Source: Pseudomonadota bacterium
GTDB taxonomy: Bacteria; Bdellovibrionota; UBA1018
DNA: 64,000 nucleotides
Reading direction: 5' to 3'
Assembly: GCA_027485695.1 (NCBI GenBank)
Contig: JAIXQO010000008.1
Coordinates: 31,605-95,604 of the forward strand
This document shows positions 15,807 to 25,900 of this stretch, one piece after another (within the stretch, counting starts at the first letter, position 1; each line of letters begins with the position of its first letter). The notes beneath the pieces are model-generated. The model did no database searches. It saw only the letters and a list, made by a program, of their open reading frames with translations, and was not told the DNA's origin. The position numbers and the translations under genes were made by a program.

Positions 15807-16594
15807 AGGGACGCGATTTCAATCTGCACCGAGGGAATACCCGTCGCCGTGCTGTCCGGGGTGGCAATGAGCATGAGCGCTGCGGTATCGTTGACGATGG
15901 GCAGGCCCGTCTCCAGCATGGATTGCGCGTCGCCGTCATTGACCGAACGCACACGGCCTTCCGCGAGGTAGCGCAGGATCATCAGCGTGACGGCACCGCC
16001 CGTGGCACCAGCCAGCTGGATGCTCTGGATGCTCTGGATGCCGTCGTCGCCTGCCTGAAGGGGCAGCTGCAACATGCGCCCCAGCGTGGCCGCTGCGATG
16101 AAGCTGGCGGTGGCAACGCGCCCGGTCGTGCCGCTCTGGTTGGTATACGTGACCGTGAGCGTCAACGTGCCGACCAGCGCCGTGTGCACCGCCGCCCAGA
16201 GTTGCAGACCCTTGAAGTCGCCGCCGGGGAGCCGCGAACTGTAGCTGGGCGTGGTGACTGTCACTGTGCCTGCGTTCCAGTCGTACTGGCCACCCCACCA
16301 CACGCGGTCATAGAGGGTCAGCCGCCCGGCCACGGTGGACGAGAACGTGAACCGCGACACGTACCCCACCGCCCCGACCGCGAACGGGTTGATCACCGGG
16401 TAGCCCACGTCGGTATCGACGGGCACGTTGCCGTTATTGCCGCCACCGGGGACGACCGGCCCTGCACCGGGAGAACCGGCGAGGTCGAAAATGTTGAACG
16501 GCGTCGCCGCCGTGGACGTGCGCGAAGCGGTCTTGGTGATCTGGATGACTTGCTTCGGTGCAGCGATGTAATCGTCAAGCGACGCGATGGTCAT
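15803..16594 (-). CDS. Minor tail protein (distal, unknown)
   Basis: A 263-residue protein between protein J and the fibre gene, ATG with GGAGGTACTC upstream. It opens with IASLDDYIAAPKQVIQITKT, then a Gly/Pro/Asn-rich loop (VVPGGGNNGNVPVDTD) and beta-strand-rich sequence (YVSRFTFSSTVAGRLTLYDR, VWWGGQYDWNAGTVTVTTPS). A second part contains IQSIQSIQLAGATGGAVTLM. It looks like a beta-sandwich tail component, perhaps a fibre adaptor. The four-base overlap with the fibre gene supports a shared structural role. No named family is recognised. Confidence 0.65.
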   Translation of the reverse strand: MTIASLDDYIAAPKQVIQITKTASRTSTAATPFNIFDLAGSPGAGPVVPGGGNNGNVPVDTDVGYPVINPFAVGAVGYVSRFTFSSTVAGRLTLYDRVWWGGQYDWNAGTVTVTTPSYSSRLPGGDFKGLQLWAAVHTALVGTLTLTVTYTNQSGTTGRVATASFIAAATLGRMLQLPLQAGDDGIQSIQSIQLAGATGGAVTLMILRYLAEGRVRSVNDGDAQSMLETGLPIVNDTAALMLIATPDSTATGIPSVQIEIASL

Positions 16595-16612
16595 GAGTAC
16601 CTCCTACAGGCA

Positions 16613-19600
16613 TTAGGCAAAAAACATGGAGCCGCCGAGCGCCATACCCGTACGACCCTGCCCGGCTTGGCCCTGTCGGTACGTAACACGGAAGCCGTCG
16701 ATGGTGTTCTCGTCACCAGCCCACCCCCACTGAAACACGATATCAACGGTGCCATCCGAGTTGAATAGCGCACCAACGTCCTTTTGATAAGTGGTCGTCG
16801 GCGAAACAATCAACGTGCCGATCCGCTTCCGACGCGACGCCATAAGAGCGGCGGTCGTCGTCAGGGTCGCACTGGCCGTGCTGTCGAGCACTGCAAGGCT
16901 GCGGTTCAACACATCGCCAGTGGCCAAATCGACGTTGTTGCGGGTCGCCAGCACGCCCTGCCCGGTGATCGCAGCGGCTGTGTGCTGCACGGTCACGTCG
17001 GAGGTCAGCACCCACGCAGAACCGTTCCAGCGGAACATACGCCCCACGTCGGTGGCGAAGTACTGCTGGCCCACATAGGACCCGGTAGCGGGCAGGCCAG
17101 CGAGGGTTCCGGTCGGCACCGTGGCTGCGTTGTTCACGAAGATGCCCGCCGTGCCGATCCCATTCAGGACGCCGTTGCCGTCAATCGTGATCAGCGAGTT
17201 CGACGATGCACTCGTGGTGAAGCTGGACTGCCCGCTGACGGACAGGCCGGTCTCGCCGAAGCCGTCATAGTGCGCCGCCCGCACGTAGTACGTCGTGCTC
17301 GGGGCCAACCCGTTGAGGGTCGGGCTTCCCTTGCCCTTGAACACACGGTTACCCGCCCCGGGCGTGAAGCCGTTGGTCGTGCTCAGCCAGATGATCGTGC
17401 CTTCGAAATCGGGATCGCTCGGAACGTCCAGATTGATCGTCACCGAACTCGCGCTGGCCGTGAAGGTCATCACCGGCACGGTCGGCGCTGGGTTGGTGAA
17501 CGTCGCCACCAACTCGGTGCTGGTGTTGTCGTTCAGGTCCCGCACGCTGATGCCGACCTTGTACGTCCGCGCCAACCCGAGGTCGTTCATGTCGGCATAA
17601 GGGATCGTGAAGCGGTTGGTCGGCGTGTAATACGTACGGAGGACAGCGTTTGCCGCCGTCATCAGCCGGACGCGGTAGTCCTTGAACACGCCGTCATTGG
17701 TGTTCAGCTGCGCGGTGCCCAGCCCGGACGGCGCGTAGGCGCTCCACTCGACCGGCAGGTCTTGTCCGGTCCACGACGTGCCGGTGGTGCCCTGCACATA
17801 GAGCCGCGAGCCGGTCGGCCCGCTCGTGATGTTCGTCGTCGCAAGGTTGGCTTCCGCAACCGCAGGTGCGCTGCGCACGCCGAACTGGTTGATGGCGAAC
17901 ACGACGATCCGCACCGTGGTCAACGGCGGGTTCACAAGACGGACAGTCTTCTCCTTGGTCTCTTCGAGCGTCTGCCAATTGCCCGTGCCGTACTGGTACT
18001 GCACCTGATATCCGCGCAGCCACGGGTCGGTGCTCTCCACCCAATCGAGTTCGAGGAACGTGCTTGCACTCGAACCGAGACCCGCCGTCCCATACGCCAA
18101 CGTGATCGCCCCAACAGGCGAGACCGCCGTGGTGGACGGCAGGTCGCTGAAGCCCGTGTTGGGCAACACCAACGTGTTCTCGCACAGCGCGTACTTCGAC
18201 GGGTCGTGCTCGACGGCGAAGATTTTGTACGTGTCGTCCTCTTCCGTGATGCCCATCACGCGGAAGGTGCGCGCCGCCTGCACGTCGCTCTCAATGGCCC
18301 AGATGGCGTTGACCACCGGGGGCACCGGGAACGCACTAGCGATAGTGACAGTGGCGTACGTGCCGGGTGCAGACGTGATCTGCCGGGACGCCAGCGTATT
18401 ATCGCCGAGCACCATCGTGAGCGTGTACGTCCGGCCTGCGGCCAGCGTGACCGGGCGGTCGAACGTGACGGTCACCGGGCCGCTGCTGACGTACGAAACC
18501 ATGCGCCCCGCCCACTCGGCGGTGGTCATCAGCGGGTCGCTGATCTTGATCAACTCCCCCGGCAGCAGGTCCATTTCGGCGAGACCGATCTTGAACTGCA
18601 CGCTGTCGGTTTCGAGGCGTTCGGTCGTGAGCGCATACAGCCCGTGGCGGTAGGCTTGGCTCTCCGAGGTGCAACCATAGGCCGTCACGTCCATCGGGTT
18701 CCAGCCGTAGCGCTCAATCCCGTCCTTGTCTTCGACCAGCGTCACGTCGGAGCCGTAGTTCAGCTTCGGGTTCACCCACGTGACACGCGCAACCGTGTGC
18801 CGGGCGGTCAGCGCCGTCCCGGTGTAGTTGAACGCGCCTTCGATCACGTTAGCGGGAGAGAACACACGCACTGGCGTGCCGGGGCTGTCCTGAAAGAACC
18901 TGATCTGCCCATTCGACCAAAGCAGCGTCGTGCGGAACATGCCCGCGATAGCCGACAGGGCCTCATACGCCTTCATCGGCGAGTTGATGATCCCGTTGAA
19001 CACGAAGCGCGGCTCAACGCCGCACCACCGCACCGCAGTCGTACCAACAGTGGTGACGATCTGGGTCTGCATGAAGAAGCGCCCAGCGTACGTGCCCGCC
19101 GTCACGTAGGTCGCCGACCCGGCAAACGCGCCTGCGATATTCATGTCCGATGCGCGGGTCATCGCGCTGGCTGCACCGTTCCAGACGTAGATGCCGTTCT
19201 GCGCTGGGGCCGCCTGCCCCATCAGCAGCACGCGGTCACCAGAGGCCATCGTGACGCCGTCGAGCGTCGCACCCGGAGCACCAAGCGCCACGTTAGTCGC
19301 CAAGGCCACGCGGCAGTTTGCGCGGCGAACTTCGGTTCGTGGCACCCAGAACGCAGCATTGGTCTTGCCGTCGAACACGAGTTCGTCACAGTACTTGGCG
19401 ATCTGGTAGAGCGACCACTTATCGACCCGCAGGTCGGAGATAACGTCCCCGAGGCCGTAGTTCTTGTTCGTCACCAAATCGTAGAGCACCCACGCCGGGT
19501 TGTTCGTGAACCCGGTCGTGAACGTACCATTCCAGACGCCCGAGTACACCCGCGCCGCAGGATCGTAGTTCGACGGGATTTTGAGGATCAGCCCGTCAAC

Positions 19601-20380
19601 CAGATAGCTGCGCGCCGGGATTTGGTTACCGAACTGCTCGGCTTCCACCAGCACGCCCACGAGCGCCGTGTTCGGGTAACTCAGCTTGTTCTCTTTCAGC
19701 GCGCCGTAGCTGACCCACGCGGTGACCGACCGGGTGGTCGTCGCGGCATCGTCTGCGCTGACACGGTGCACCCGGATATCCCACGGGCCGGTGCCGGACA
19801 GCGCGATCTTGTAGCTGCGCTGGTACGGGCTGGTGCACTTGCCGACGACAGTTTCGGTGACCTTGGTCACGTACTGGCTGACCGGGTTATCCGCATCCGA
19901 CTTGATGGCGATCACATAGGACACGCTATGCCCATTCATGTCGCCGGTCTTCGTGTCGGTGGTGAACAGCGCCTCAATCTGCATGATCACGCGCACAGCG
20001 CTGACGTTCGTGTCGCTGATGCGGCGGATCACCGCGTTGCTGATCGGATTACCGAGGTTCTTCACTTCGGTGTTCACCGCCGTCACCGACGCGGTTGCTT
20101 CGAACCCGGGAATGAAGTCCTGCGACGGGGTGCCGGTGCGCTCTTCGATCTGCACACCCTTGAAGTTATCGGTGCCGTCCGCGTTCTGCAACGGGGTGTC
20201 GTTGAAGTACACGCCCTTGCGGCCCCCCTTGAGACCCACAATCGGACCCTCGCCGAGCACGTCGAGAATACGCGCATACGCGTACGACTTGAGGTTGTTC
20301 GGGGCTTCCTTGGGCGACGACCCACCACCGCCCTTGCCGCCGCCACCTTCACCAAACAGGATGCGTGCGGGATCGGTCAC
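16613..20380 (-). CDS. Tail tip / host-specificity protein J
   Basis: A 1255-residue lambda J-like central fibre protein; GTG start overlapping the I-like stop. The N-terminus SYAYARILDVLGEGPIVGLK is the family hallmark. It continues with a tail-hub region to about 350 and the region after 453 (EPRFVFNGIINSPMKAYEAL). Residues about 357-452 are an inserted fibre-like domain (DGVTMASGDRVLLMGQAAPA, then NGIYVWNGA). Two fibronectin III-like domains follow (LRGYQVQYQYGTGNWQTLEE; VPSDPDFEGTIIWLSTTNGF). The C-terminus holds TAAAITGQGVLATRNNVDLA and a beta tip. It caps the tail tip and probably contacts the receptor first. Confidence 0.9.
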   Translation of the reverse strand: MTDPARILFGEGGGGKGGGGSSPKEAPNNLKSYAYARILDVLGEGPIVGLKGGRKGVYFNDTPLQNADGTDNFKGVQIEERTGTPSQDFIPGFEATASVTAVNTEVKNLGNPISNAVIRRISDTNVSAVRVIMQIEALFTTDTKTGDMNGHSVSYVIAIKSDADNPVSQYVTKVTETVVGKCTSPYQRSYKIALSGTGPWDIRVHRVSADDAATTTRSVTAWVSYGALKENKLSYPNTALVGVLVEAEQFGNQIPARSYLVDGLILKIPSNYDPAARVYSGVWNGTFTTGFTNNPAWVLYDLVTNKNYGLGDVISDLRVDKWSLYQIAKYCDELVFDGKTNAAFWVPRTEVRRANCRVALATNVALGAPGATLDGVTMASGDRVLLMGQAAPAQNGIYVWNGAASAMTRASDMNIAGAFAGSATYVTAGTYAGRFFMQTQIVTTVGTTAVRWCGVEPRFVFNGIINSPMKAYEALSAIAGMFRTTLLWSNGQIRFFQDSPGTPVRVFSPANVIEGAFNYTGTALTARHTVARVTWVNPKLNYGSDVTLVEDKDGIERYGWNPMDVTAYGCTSESQAYRHGLYALTTERLETDSVQFKIGLAEMDLLPGELIKISDPLMTTAEWAGRMVSYVSSGPVTVTFDRPVTLAAGRTYTLTMVLGDNTLASRQITSAPGTYATVTIASAFPVPPVVNAIWAIESDVQAARTFRVMGITEEDDTYKIFAVEHDPSKYALCENTLVLPNTGFSDLPSTTAVSPVGAITLAYGTAGLGSSASTFLELDWVESTDPWLRGYQVQYQYGTGNWQTLEETKEKTVRLVNPPLTTVRIVVFAINQFGVRSAPAVAEANLATTNITSGPTGSRLYVQGTTGTSWTGQDLPVEWSAYAPSGLGTAQLNTNDGVFKDYRVRLMTAANAVLRTYYTPTNRFTIPYADMNDLGLARTYKVGISVRDLNDNTSTELVATFTNPAPTVPVMTFTASASSVTINLDVPSDPDFEGTIIWLSTTNGFTPGAGNRVFKGKGSPTLNGLAPSTTYYVRAAHYDGFGETGLSVSGQSSFTTSASSNSLITIDGNGVLNGIGTAGIFVNNAATVPTGTLAGLPATGSYVGQQYFATDVGRMFRWNGSAWVLTSDVTVQHTAAAITGQGVLATRNNVDLATGDVLNRSLAVLDSTASATLTTTAALMASRRKRIGTLIVSPTTTYQKDVGALFNSDGTVDIVFQWGWAGDENTIDGFRVTYRQGQAGQGRTGMALGGSMFFA

Positions 20381-21120
20381 GGCAGCGCACTCCGCACGAT
20401 CCCGTAGACTTCGGTCAGCCAGATGCTGTCGGAACTGTAGTCGAGCACACCCGCACCGCCGCCGACGCCCGGATAGCTGGGGAACAACTCGCTGTAGGGC
20501 GGCACGCCCGTATAGGCCGTACCCCCGGCCACGTAGTTGTCGTTCGAGATATCCGAGGACGCGACAACCGAGCCGACACGCATGGTGCCATAGATCAGCG
20601 GCACGACGTTGCCCTGCTCGGACACGTTCTGCGCGCCGTTGAACAGGAAGCTGTCGTTCTTGTCGGTCTCGGTCGCCGTCTTGCCCTTGGGCGATGGGGC
20701 GAGCAGCATGGAAAGGCCCCCGAGCGCAATCATCACGCCGAACGCCGCCACGGTGCCAAAGCTGATACCGAGAAACGCGGTCCCGGCGAGACTGGTGCCC
20801 CCGGTAGCGACAGCCAAAGCGACAATGCCCAGCCCAGCGATCAGCTTGCCGATGCCCTTGCCGCGAGCACCATGGAGACGCGGGTACACGTGCAACTCTG
20901 CACCGTTCATGGTCATGTCCAGCATGTCTTCTTCGACAGCGAACGGCACGTCATTGTACACCTTCGAGAGGCGGAAGCTGTCGCTGGCAATGGCCTGCAT
21001 GAACTCGGGGTGCTGACACGCGAGCGCGCGGAACAGTTCACGGGGGGACGCCGCCGCAAGCGTGTGGCGGTTACCGAAGCGTTCCCCGAGGTCGCCGTGC
21101 AGCACCAGCGTATTGATCAT
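20377..21120 (-). CDS. Tail assembly protein I
   Basis: A 247-residue lambda I-like protein. The N-terminal part (LVLHGDLGERFGNRHTLAAA, SPRELFRALACQHPEFMQAI) is the ubiquitin-like region of the family. A long hydrophobic Gly/Ala stretch around 85-140 (IGKLIAGLGIVALAVATGGT) follows, then a polar C-terminus with GNVVPLIYGTMRVGSVVASS. It works in tail tip assembly, probably with the K-like peptidase and J. It sits in the conserved M-L-K-I-J order, with four-base overlaps on both sides. Confidence 0.85.
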   Translation of the reverse strand: MINTLVLHGDLGERFGNRHTLAAASPRELFRALACQHPEFMQAIASDSFRLSKVYNDVPFAVEEDMLDMTMNGAELHVYPRLHGARGKGIGKLIAGLGIVALAVATGGTSLAGTAFLGISFGTVAAFGVMIALGGLSMLLAPSPKGKTATETDKNDSFLFNGAQNVSEQGNVVPLIYGTMRVGSVVASSDISNDNYVAGGTAYTGVPPYSELFPSYPGVGGGAGVLDYSSDSIWLTEVYGIVRSALP

Positions 21121-21860
21121 GCGTTGCCCCCTTCAGGTCCGACGTACCGCACCCACCGGCTTGCCCGATGAAACCACGGCCCGAGCAGTTCTTTGCGCGA
21201 CAGCCGGTCCGGCAGATGGTGCAGGATCAGGTCGTCGCCGATATACACTCCCGCGTGGCTTTCGGCCACCGCCTTCGTGAGACGATAGAAGAACACGTCG
21301 CCAACTTGCAAGTCGCCCATTGCAACTACTTGCAATTCACGGAACCCCTGCATCTTGAAGCTGTCCTTGTACAGGTCAGCGCCTTCCTGCCACCACCAGT
21401 CGTCATCGCGGGGCACGTTGGGTATCTTGATCTGGCGTTCCTGCCAGTACCACGCCCGAATGACCTCACCGCAGTCGAGCACGCCATGCTGGAACTCGCG
21501 GCCCTCCAGCGGGTCGTCGAGCCGGTGATCCCCGAACTCTCGGTAGTGCCACTGCCCGTTGGCATACGCGAGCAGCACGAACGGCAGCTGGGTTGCGATC
21601 TGGGCCTGCATGTCCTTGGCGCTGGGGGTCGCCGGGCCGTCCGGGTGGCTGTGGACGATGGCTTGCGTGCGGTGCTTTTCCGAGACCAGCAACCGGTGCT
21701 CGTCCTCAGCGCTGAAGGCGAACTCCTTCTCCGGGTTCTCCGCCACGTTCTCGAAGCGCACGTATTCGCCGTCGATCACAGCCCCACAGCACTCGTGCGG
21801 GTACTCGTCCTGCGCGTGCTGGATGATCGCGAACTTCAAGTGCTCGAACAACATAGGCAT
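21117..21860 (-). CDS. Tail assembly peptidase K (JAMM plus NlpC/P60)
   Basis: A 247-residue protein with two predicted peptidase domains. The N-terminal JAMM/Mov34 domain has HECCGAVIDG, then IVHSHPDGPATPSAKD, the HxHP...S..D metal-binding signature. The C-terminal NlpC/P60 domain has LDCGEVIRAWYW with the catalytic Cys, AESHAGVYIGDD with the His, and a later His (LILHHLPDRL). It probably processes tail tip proteins and may cut peptidoglycan during DNA entry. I chose the ATG at 21860, which overlaps the L-like stop (TGATG). Fits the M-L-K-I-J order. One TGCAA palindrome lies inside (21321-21334). Confidence 0.85.
   Translation of the reverse strand: MPMLFEHLKFAIIQHAQDEYPHECCGAVIDGEYVRFENVAENPEKEFAFSAEDEHRLLVSEKHRTQAIVHSHPDGPATPSAKDMQAQIATQLPFVLLAYANGQWHYREFGDHRLDDPLEGREFQHGVLDCGEVIRAWYWQERQIKIPNVPRDDDWWWQEGADLYKDSFKMQGFRELQVVAMGDLQVGDVFFYRLTKAVAESHAGVYIGDDLILHHLPDRLSRKELLGPWFHRASRWVRYVGPEGGNA
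21321..21334. repeat. TGCAA-N4-TTGCA palindrome (inside CDS)
   Basis: Exact copy (centre CTAC) in the K-like gene. A further TGCAA/TTGCA pair with 8-bp spacing starts 16 bp to the left, so half-sites cluster here. Confidence 0.5.
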
Positions 21861-22570
21861 CAGCTGATCCTCACCTTGGACATGCCCGGAAACGCGCCGA
21901 TGGGCAGCACGCCAGTGTCCCCGAACCGCAGCTTGCACCCCGGAAGGTCCTTCGAGCAGTCATCGAGCGCGGCGGTGGTCGCGGTGCCGTTGCGGTCAAA
22001 ATAGTTCGTGCCGACGTAAGGGCAGGCGCGGGTCTGCGGGTACGTGAAGCTGGACCCGTTCCAGCGGCGGTAGCGCCACACGCAGGTGTCCCGCATGCAG
22101 ACGCGGGGCGGGATCGTGCGGTTGCTCACGTCGGCGAGAACCCGTAGCGAGAACTGTGCCATGATGTTGTTCAGGTTCAGCTTCTGCTCGATCACGAAGA
22201 TATCCGTCGAAAGGATCGCGTTCGCGTCGGCAGTAGGACGCCCGTCCAGAAACGCGTCCAGTGTCTCGATGCGGGTTACCTCGGCCCCCACAAGGTCCTT
22301 GTGCTGGTACACCAGACTGCTGGCGAACTTGTCGGTGTTCGGCAGGGTCAGGCGTGGCTCGGGGTTCTCACCTGCGCGGCGTTCGACGTTGGTCACTTCG
22401 ATGCCCAGCTTCGTGTACACCTGCCCACCGAAGCTGATTTCACTGCCGTCCCCAAAATAGGGCGTGCCGTAATAGATCGCCGCGACGCCGATGGGGTTCA
22501 GGTCGAGCGCATACAGCGGGATTTTCGCACCCGGGGTCAGCGACTGTTGGAGTTCGGTGAGCGCGCTCAT
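21860..22570 (-). CDS. Minor tail protein L (probable Fe-S cluster)
   Basis: A 236-residue lambda L-like protein. The N-terminal beta-rich half (IPLYALDLNPIGVAAIYYGT) leads to a C-terminal region with cysteines at RVCMRDTCVWRYR, RACPYVG and LDDCSKDLPGCKLRFG. Lambda L uses four such cysteines to hold an iron-sulfur cluster in the tail tip. Here there are five, so one extra Cys is present. It lies between M- and K-like genes and should form part of the tail tip ring below the tape measure. The ATG at 22570 precedes MSALTELQQSL. Confidence 0.85.
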   Translation of the reverse strand: MSALTELQQSLTPGAKIPLYALDLNPIGVAAIYYGTPYFGDGSEISFGGQVYTKLGIEVTNVERRAGENPEPRLTLPNTDKFASSLVYQHKDLVGAEVTRIETLDAFLDGRPTADANAILSTDIFVIEQKLNLNNIMAQFSLRVLADVSNRTIPPRVCMRDTCVWRYRRWNGSSFTYPQTRACPYVGTNYFDRNGTATTAALDDCSKDLPGCKLRFGDTGVLPIGAFPGMSKVRIS

Positions 22571-22573
22571 GCC

Positions 22574-22936
22574 TTATGCCTCGAAAACTTGCTCGATGGT
22601 CGCATCGATATCGTACGCGTTCGCGTCCTTCTTCTCGCGCTTGTAGCGGGTGAACACGTACTTGCGCTGCGTGTTACCCGACGACAACCACGGTGCGGTC
22701 CACAGGAACGCCTGATCGCCCCCACGCGCCGTGATGAAGGCCCAGATGGACGTGTACTCGGCCTGCGTGAGGTTCTCCCACTTCAGCGTCATCTTCTCCG
22801 GGTCGTTATTGATCCCGTCCTTGACCCGCGCGATGTACCCGTCACCGAACTTCAGCATTCGTATTTTCGGATCGTGGTCGTCCGTCAGCGAGAAGATCGG
22901 GTTCACGACAGGCGTGAATGTCGGCTCACCAGCCAT
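22574..22936 (-). CDS. Minor tail protein M
   Basis: A 120-residue lambda M-like protein, with the family pattern FGDGYIARVKDGINNDPEKM, LKWENLTQAEYTSIWAFI and then FLWTAPW. It forms a ring in the distal tail between tube/tape measure and L. Its ATG overlaps the tape measure stop by one base, and the L-like gene starts 3 bases after its stop. Length and position match the family. Confidence 0.85.
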   Translation of the reverse strand: MAGEPTFTPVVNPIFSLTDDHDPKIRMLKFGDGYIARVKDGINNDPEKMTLKWENLTQAEYTSIWAFITARGGDQAFLWTAPWLSSGNTQRKYVFTRYKREKKDANAYDIDATIEQVFEA

Positions 22937-25900
22937 CAGTTCCCTCCCCTACCGAGACCGAGGTTGTTCGCGCCACCCGGCTTGTTCATGCGACGCATCG
23001 CCTCCGCCAACCGCGTATCCACCGCTTCGGTGACCAGCTTGGCCAACTGCTTGCTGCTGGCTTCGTCCTGCCGAGCGTCGCCCGAGCCTTGGAACTCGAT
23101 CACGATATCGCCCATGGCGATGGTCGGCGCGTATACGCCGCTGCCACCACCGCCGAGACCGCGCACGCCAAGACGGCCCTGTGCGTCACGGGTGAGCGGC
23201 ATGATCGCTTCCGGGCCAGCTTCACCGAGTTCGCCCAGCTTACCACCGCCGTACGTGTGCATCGTCGGAACACTGATGATATCAGAGCCGAACGCGTTGC
23301 CCTTGGCGCTCTTCAGGTTCCCAGCCGCCGAACTGACCTTAGCGACGCTGGCTGCTTGCTTGGCCGCGCCCACCGCCGTCTGCACCTGTGCCATGCTGTC
23401 CATCGCCGCGAGGATCGCCTTACCGCCGGGGATCAGCGCGATCAGCTTCGTGACGGCCATCCAGACCAGCGCCTTGGCAATCATCTGCGCGACACCGGCG
23501 ACGACGTTGCGGAACAGTTCCCTGAACCCGACCTTCTGCCCGGTAACGAGCCGTCCAAGCGCCGTGCCCAGCGCGTCGAACGTGCTGTTGAGCGCGTCGT
23601 ACACGACCTTACCGGTGGTGATGGCGTTCTGGCGCATGTCCTCCAACCACTGCCGGAAACCCGAGCGAGCAGTCGGCAGAGCGGGTGCGTTCTGGAGTTC
23701 GAGTTCCTTCGCCTTGATTTCGGCCATGGCTCGCGCGTACGCTTCGGCGTCCGGGATACCTTCCCGGTGAGCCTCGGCAAGCGCGGTAACGTACGCCCGA
23801 TAGATTTCGGTCTCGTTCGCCGTCATTTCGAGGGTTTCAGTCATCATGGCCTGCTCTTCACGCGCGCGGGCGACTTCGGCCCACATTTCCGCGTGAGCAT
23901 CAGCCACATCGATGCTGTTCTGGATCGTCTGCGCGGTCGCGGCGTTTTGCGCCTCGATGCGGGCCTGCTCAGCCGACATGCCACGCTGAAGCGCTGCGGT
24001 CTCGGCGTCTAGATACGCAAGGCGAACCCGCTTGGCACGTTGTTCGAGACCGGCGGCTTCGACGTACTTTTCGGTCTGGAGCGAGAGCACGGTCAGTGCA
24101 TGCGCGGCCTTCATGTTGTCCTCGGCCTGCGCCGTGTCGAACGCGGTCGCGGCCTTCTGCCCCGCGATAGCTGCAAGCGCCTGCGCCTTTTCACGAAGCG
24201 CCTGTGCTTGGTCCTCGGTGATCTTCTTCTCAGCGAGCGCGTCTTCGATATCGACAGACTGCTCGCTGTACGCGCGGATCATCGCGATTTCGACCGCGCG
24301 CTGGCGTGCGCTGTTGGAGCGTACCAACTGAAGCTGCTTCTCCATGAACACGTCTTCTTCGAGCGCACGGGTCTTGCGCTGGATCGCCTCGACCAGCTGC
24401 TCGTACTCCGACTTTTCCGCCTTCTTGTCGGGGCCACCCGGGCTAGTGCTCGTGGGGGCCGGGGGCGCGATGCCGGGCACCAGCGCAGGAGCGGACAACG
24501 CCTTCTCGATTTCCCGCAGGCTGGTGGTGAGTTCGTCCACCGTCTTCTGGGCTTCCTTGGCGTTGGCGCGGGCCTGCTCCACCTTGTCAAACGCAGGCTG
24601 CGCCCGGTTGATGGCCGTGATAGCGGGATCGGTGCCGCCACCTGCCCCACGCGTGCTGCGGGTAGCGGCAAGCACCTCCGTCTGCATGCGGCCTGCGGTC
24701 GCTTCAGCAAGGGCGAGTTCGGCCTTCGCCGTCATCAAGGCGTGACCCGCGCGGCTGCGCAGCGTCAGGATGCGATCACGGTCAGCCTGTGCAGCCTTGA
24801 GGGCAGCTTCACGCTCCTTGCCGGTGGCAGTTGCAAGTGCTTGCACGTTCTTGCTCGCGGCCTGCGTGACCGCCGAGACCGTCGCTGCGGCTTTGGCGTA
24901 CGCGCCGTTGGCCTTCGCAGCTTCCTGCGACTTACCGGACACGTATACCAACCACCCCGCAAGCGCGGCGATGCCCACGGCTGCGGCAACCCACGGGTTG
25001 GCCAGCATGGCGGCAGTGAGGGCGCGGAACGCCAAGACCAGTGTCGGGATGGGGCGCGTAGCAAGCGCCAACATGAACCCGCCAGTGGTGGCGGTGGCAC
25101 TACCGGCAAACGCGCAGTTCACAGCGTACGCCGCAAACAGGCCGGTGCTCTGGATCAACCCTGCCGCGAACAGCACGAACGTACGCGCGGCCATAAGCCC
25201 CATGAGCGTGCCGAGTGCAACCAGCGTGCCCCGCACAAGGTCAGCGTTCTCGTTCAGCGTGGCGAACACCCCGATCAGCACGCCGACGATCTGCGCTACC
25301 GGAGGGATAATCTCCTGCCCCAAGCGGATCAACGACGCGTTCATGAGTGCGATGCCCTGATCGATCTTGAAGTTGTCGGTCCCCGCGACGGTCTTGAAGG
25401 CTTCCTCCAAATCCCGCAGCCCGCCGGACGCGACCTGCTTGAAAATCTCATTGGCGTCTTCGGCGCGCACCTTGGCCAGCAGCAACGCTGCGTTCTGCCC
25501 TTCGATGCCCGAAATCACCTTGTACAGTTCTTCTTCGGGGATCGCGGTGGTGAGTTCCTTCATCGCCTCCAGCAGACCCTTATCGCGGAGGGTCGCTTGG
25601 AGTTCCTCGAAGTTCAGGCCGTACTGCTCCAAGACCTTCTGGCCCGCAGGAGACTGGCTGATGAACTCCTGCAAAATCTGCCGCACGGCGCTCACGCCTT
25701 CAGCAGCCGGAAGGCCGGTCTGCGACAGGGCGGCAATCGACGCGGCCAGTTCATCGAACTCGACGCCCGCCGTCTTGGCCACACCGAGCACGCGACCGAT
25801 GCTCGCGCCGAACTCGGCAGGCTCGGCCTTACCCTGCTGGATCGCCTTGACCAGAATGCCTACAGCGTCTGCCGCTTGCAGGTTCTCGTCCTTGTACGTG

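Noticed and set aside
16784..20407. 1207-codon open frame on the plus strand
   Set aside because: It is antisense to protein J, lacks ribosome sites and family motifs, and is explained by GC-rich third positions keeping the opposite frame open. The same applies to 35180-38359, 24040-26208, 47891-50158 and other long plus-strand frames.
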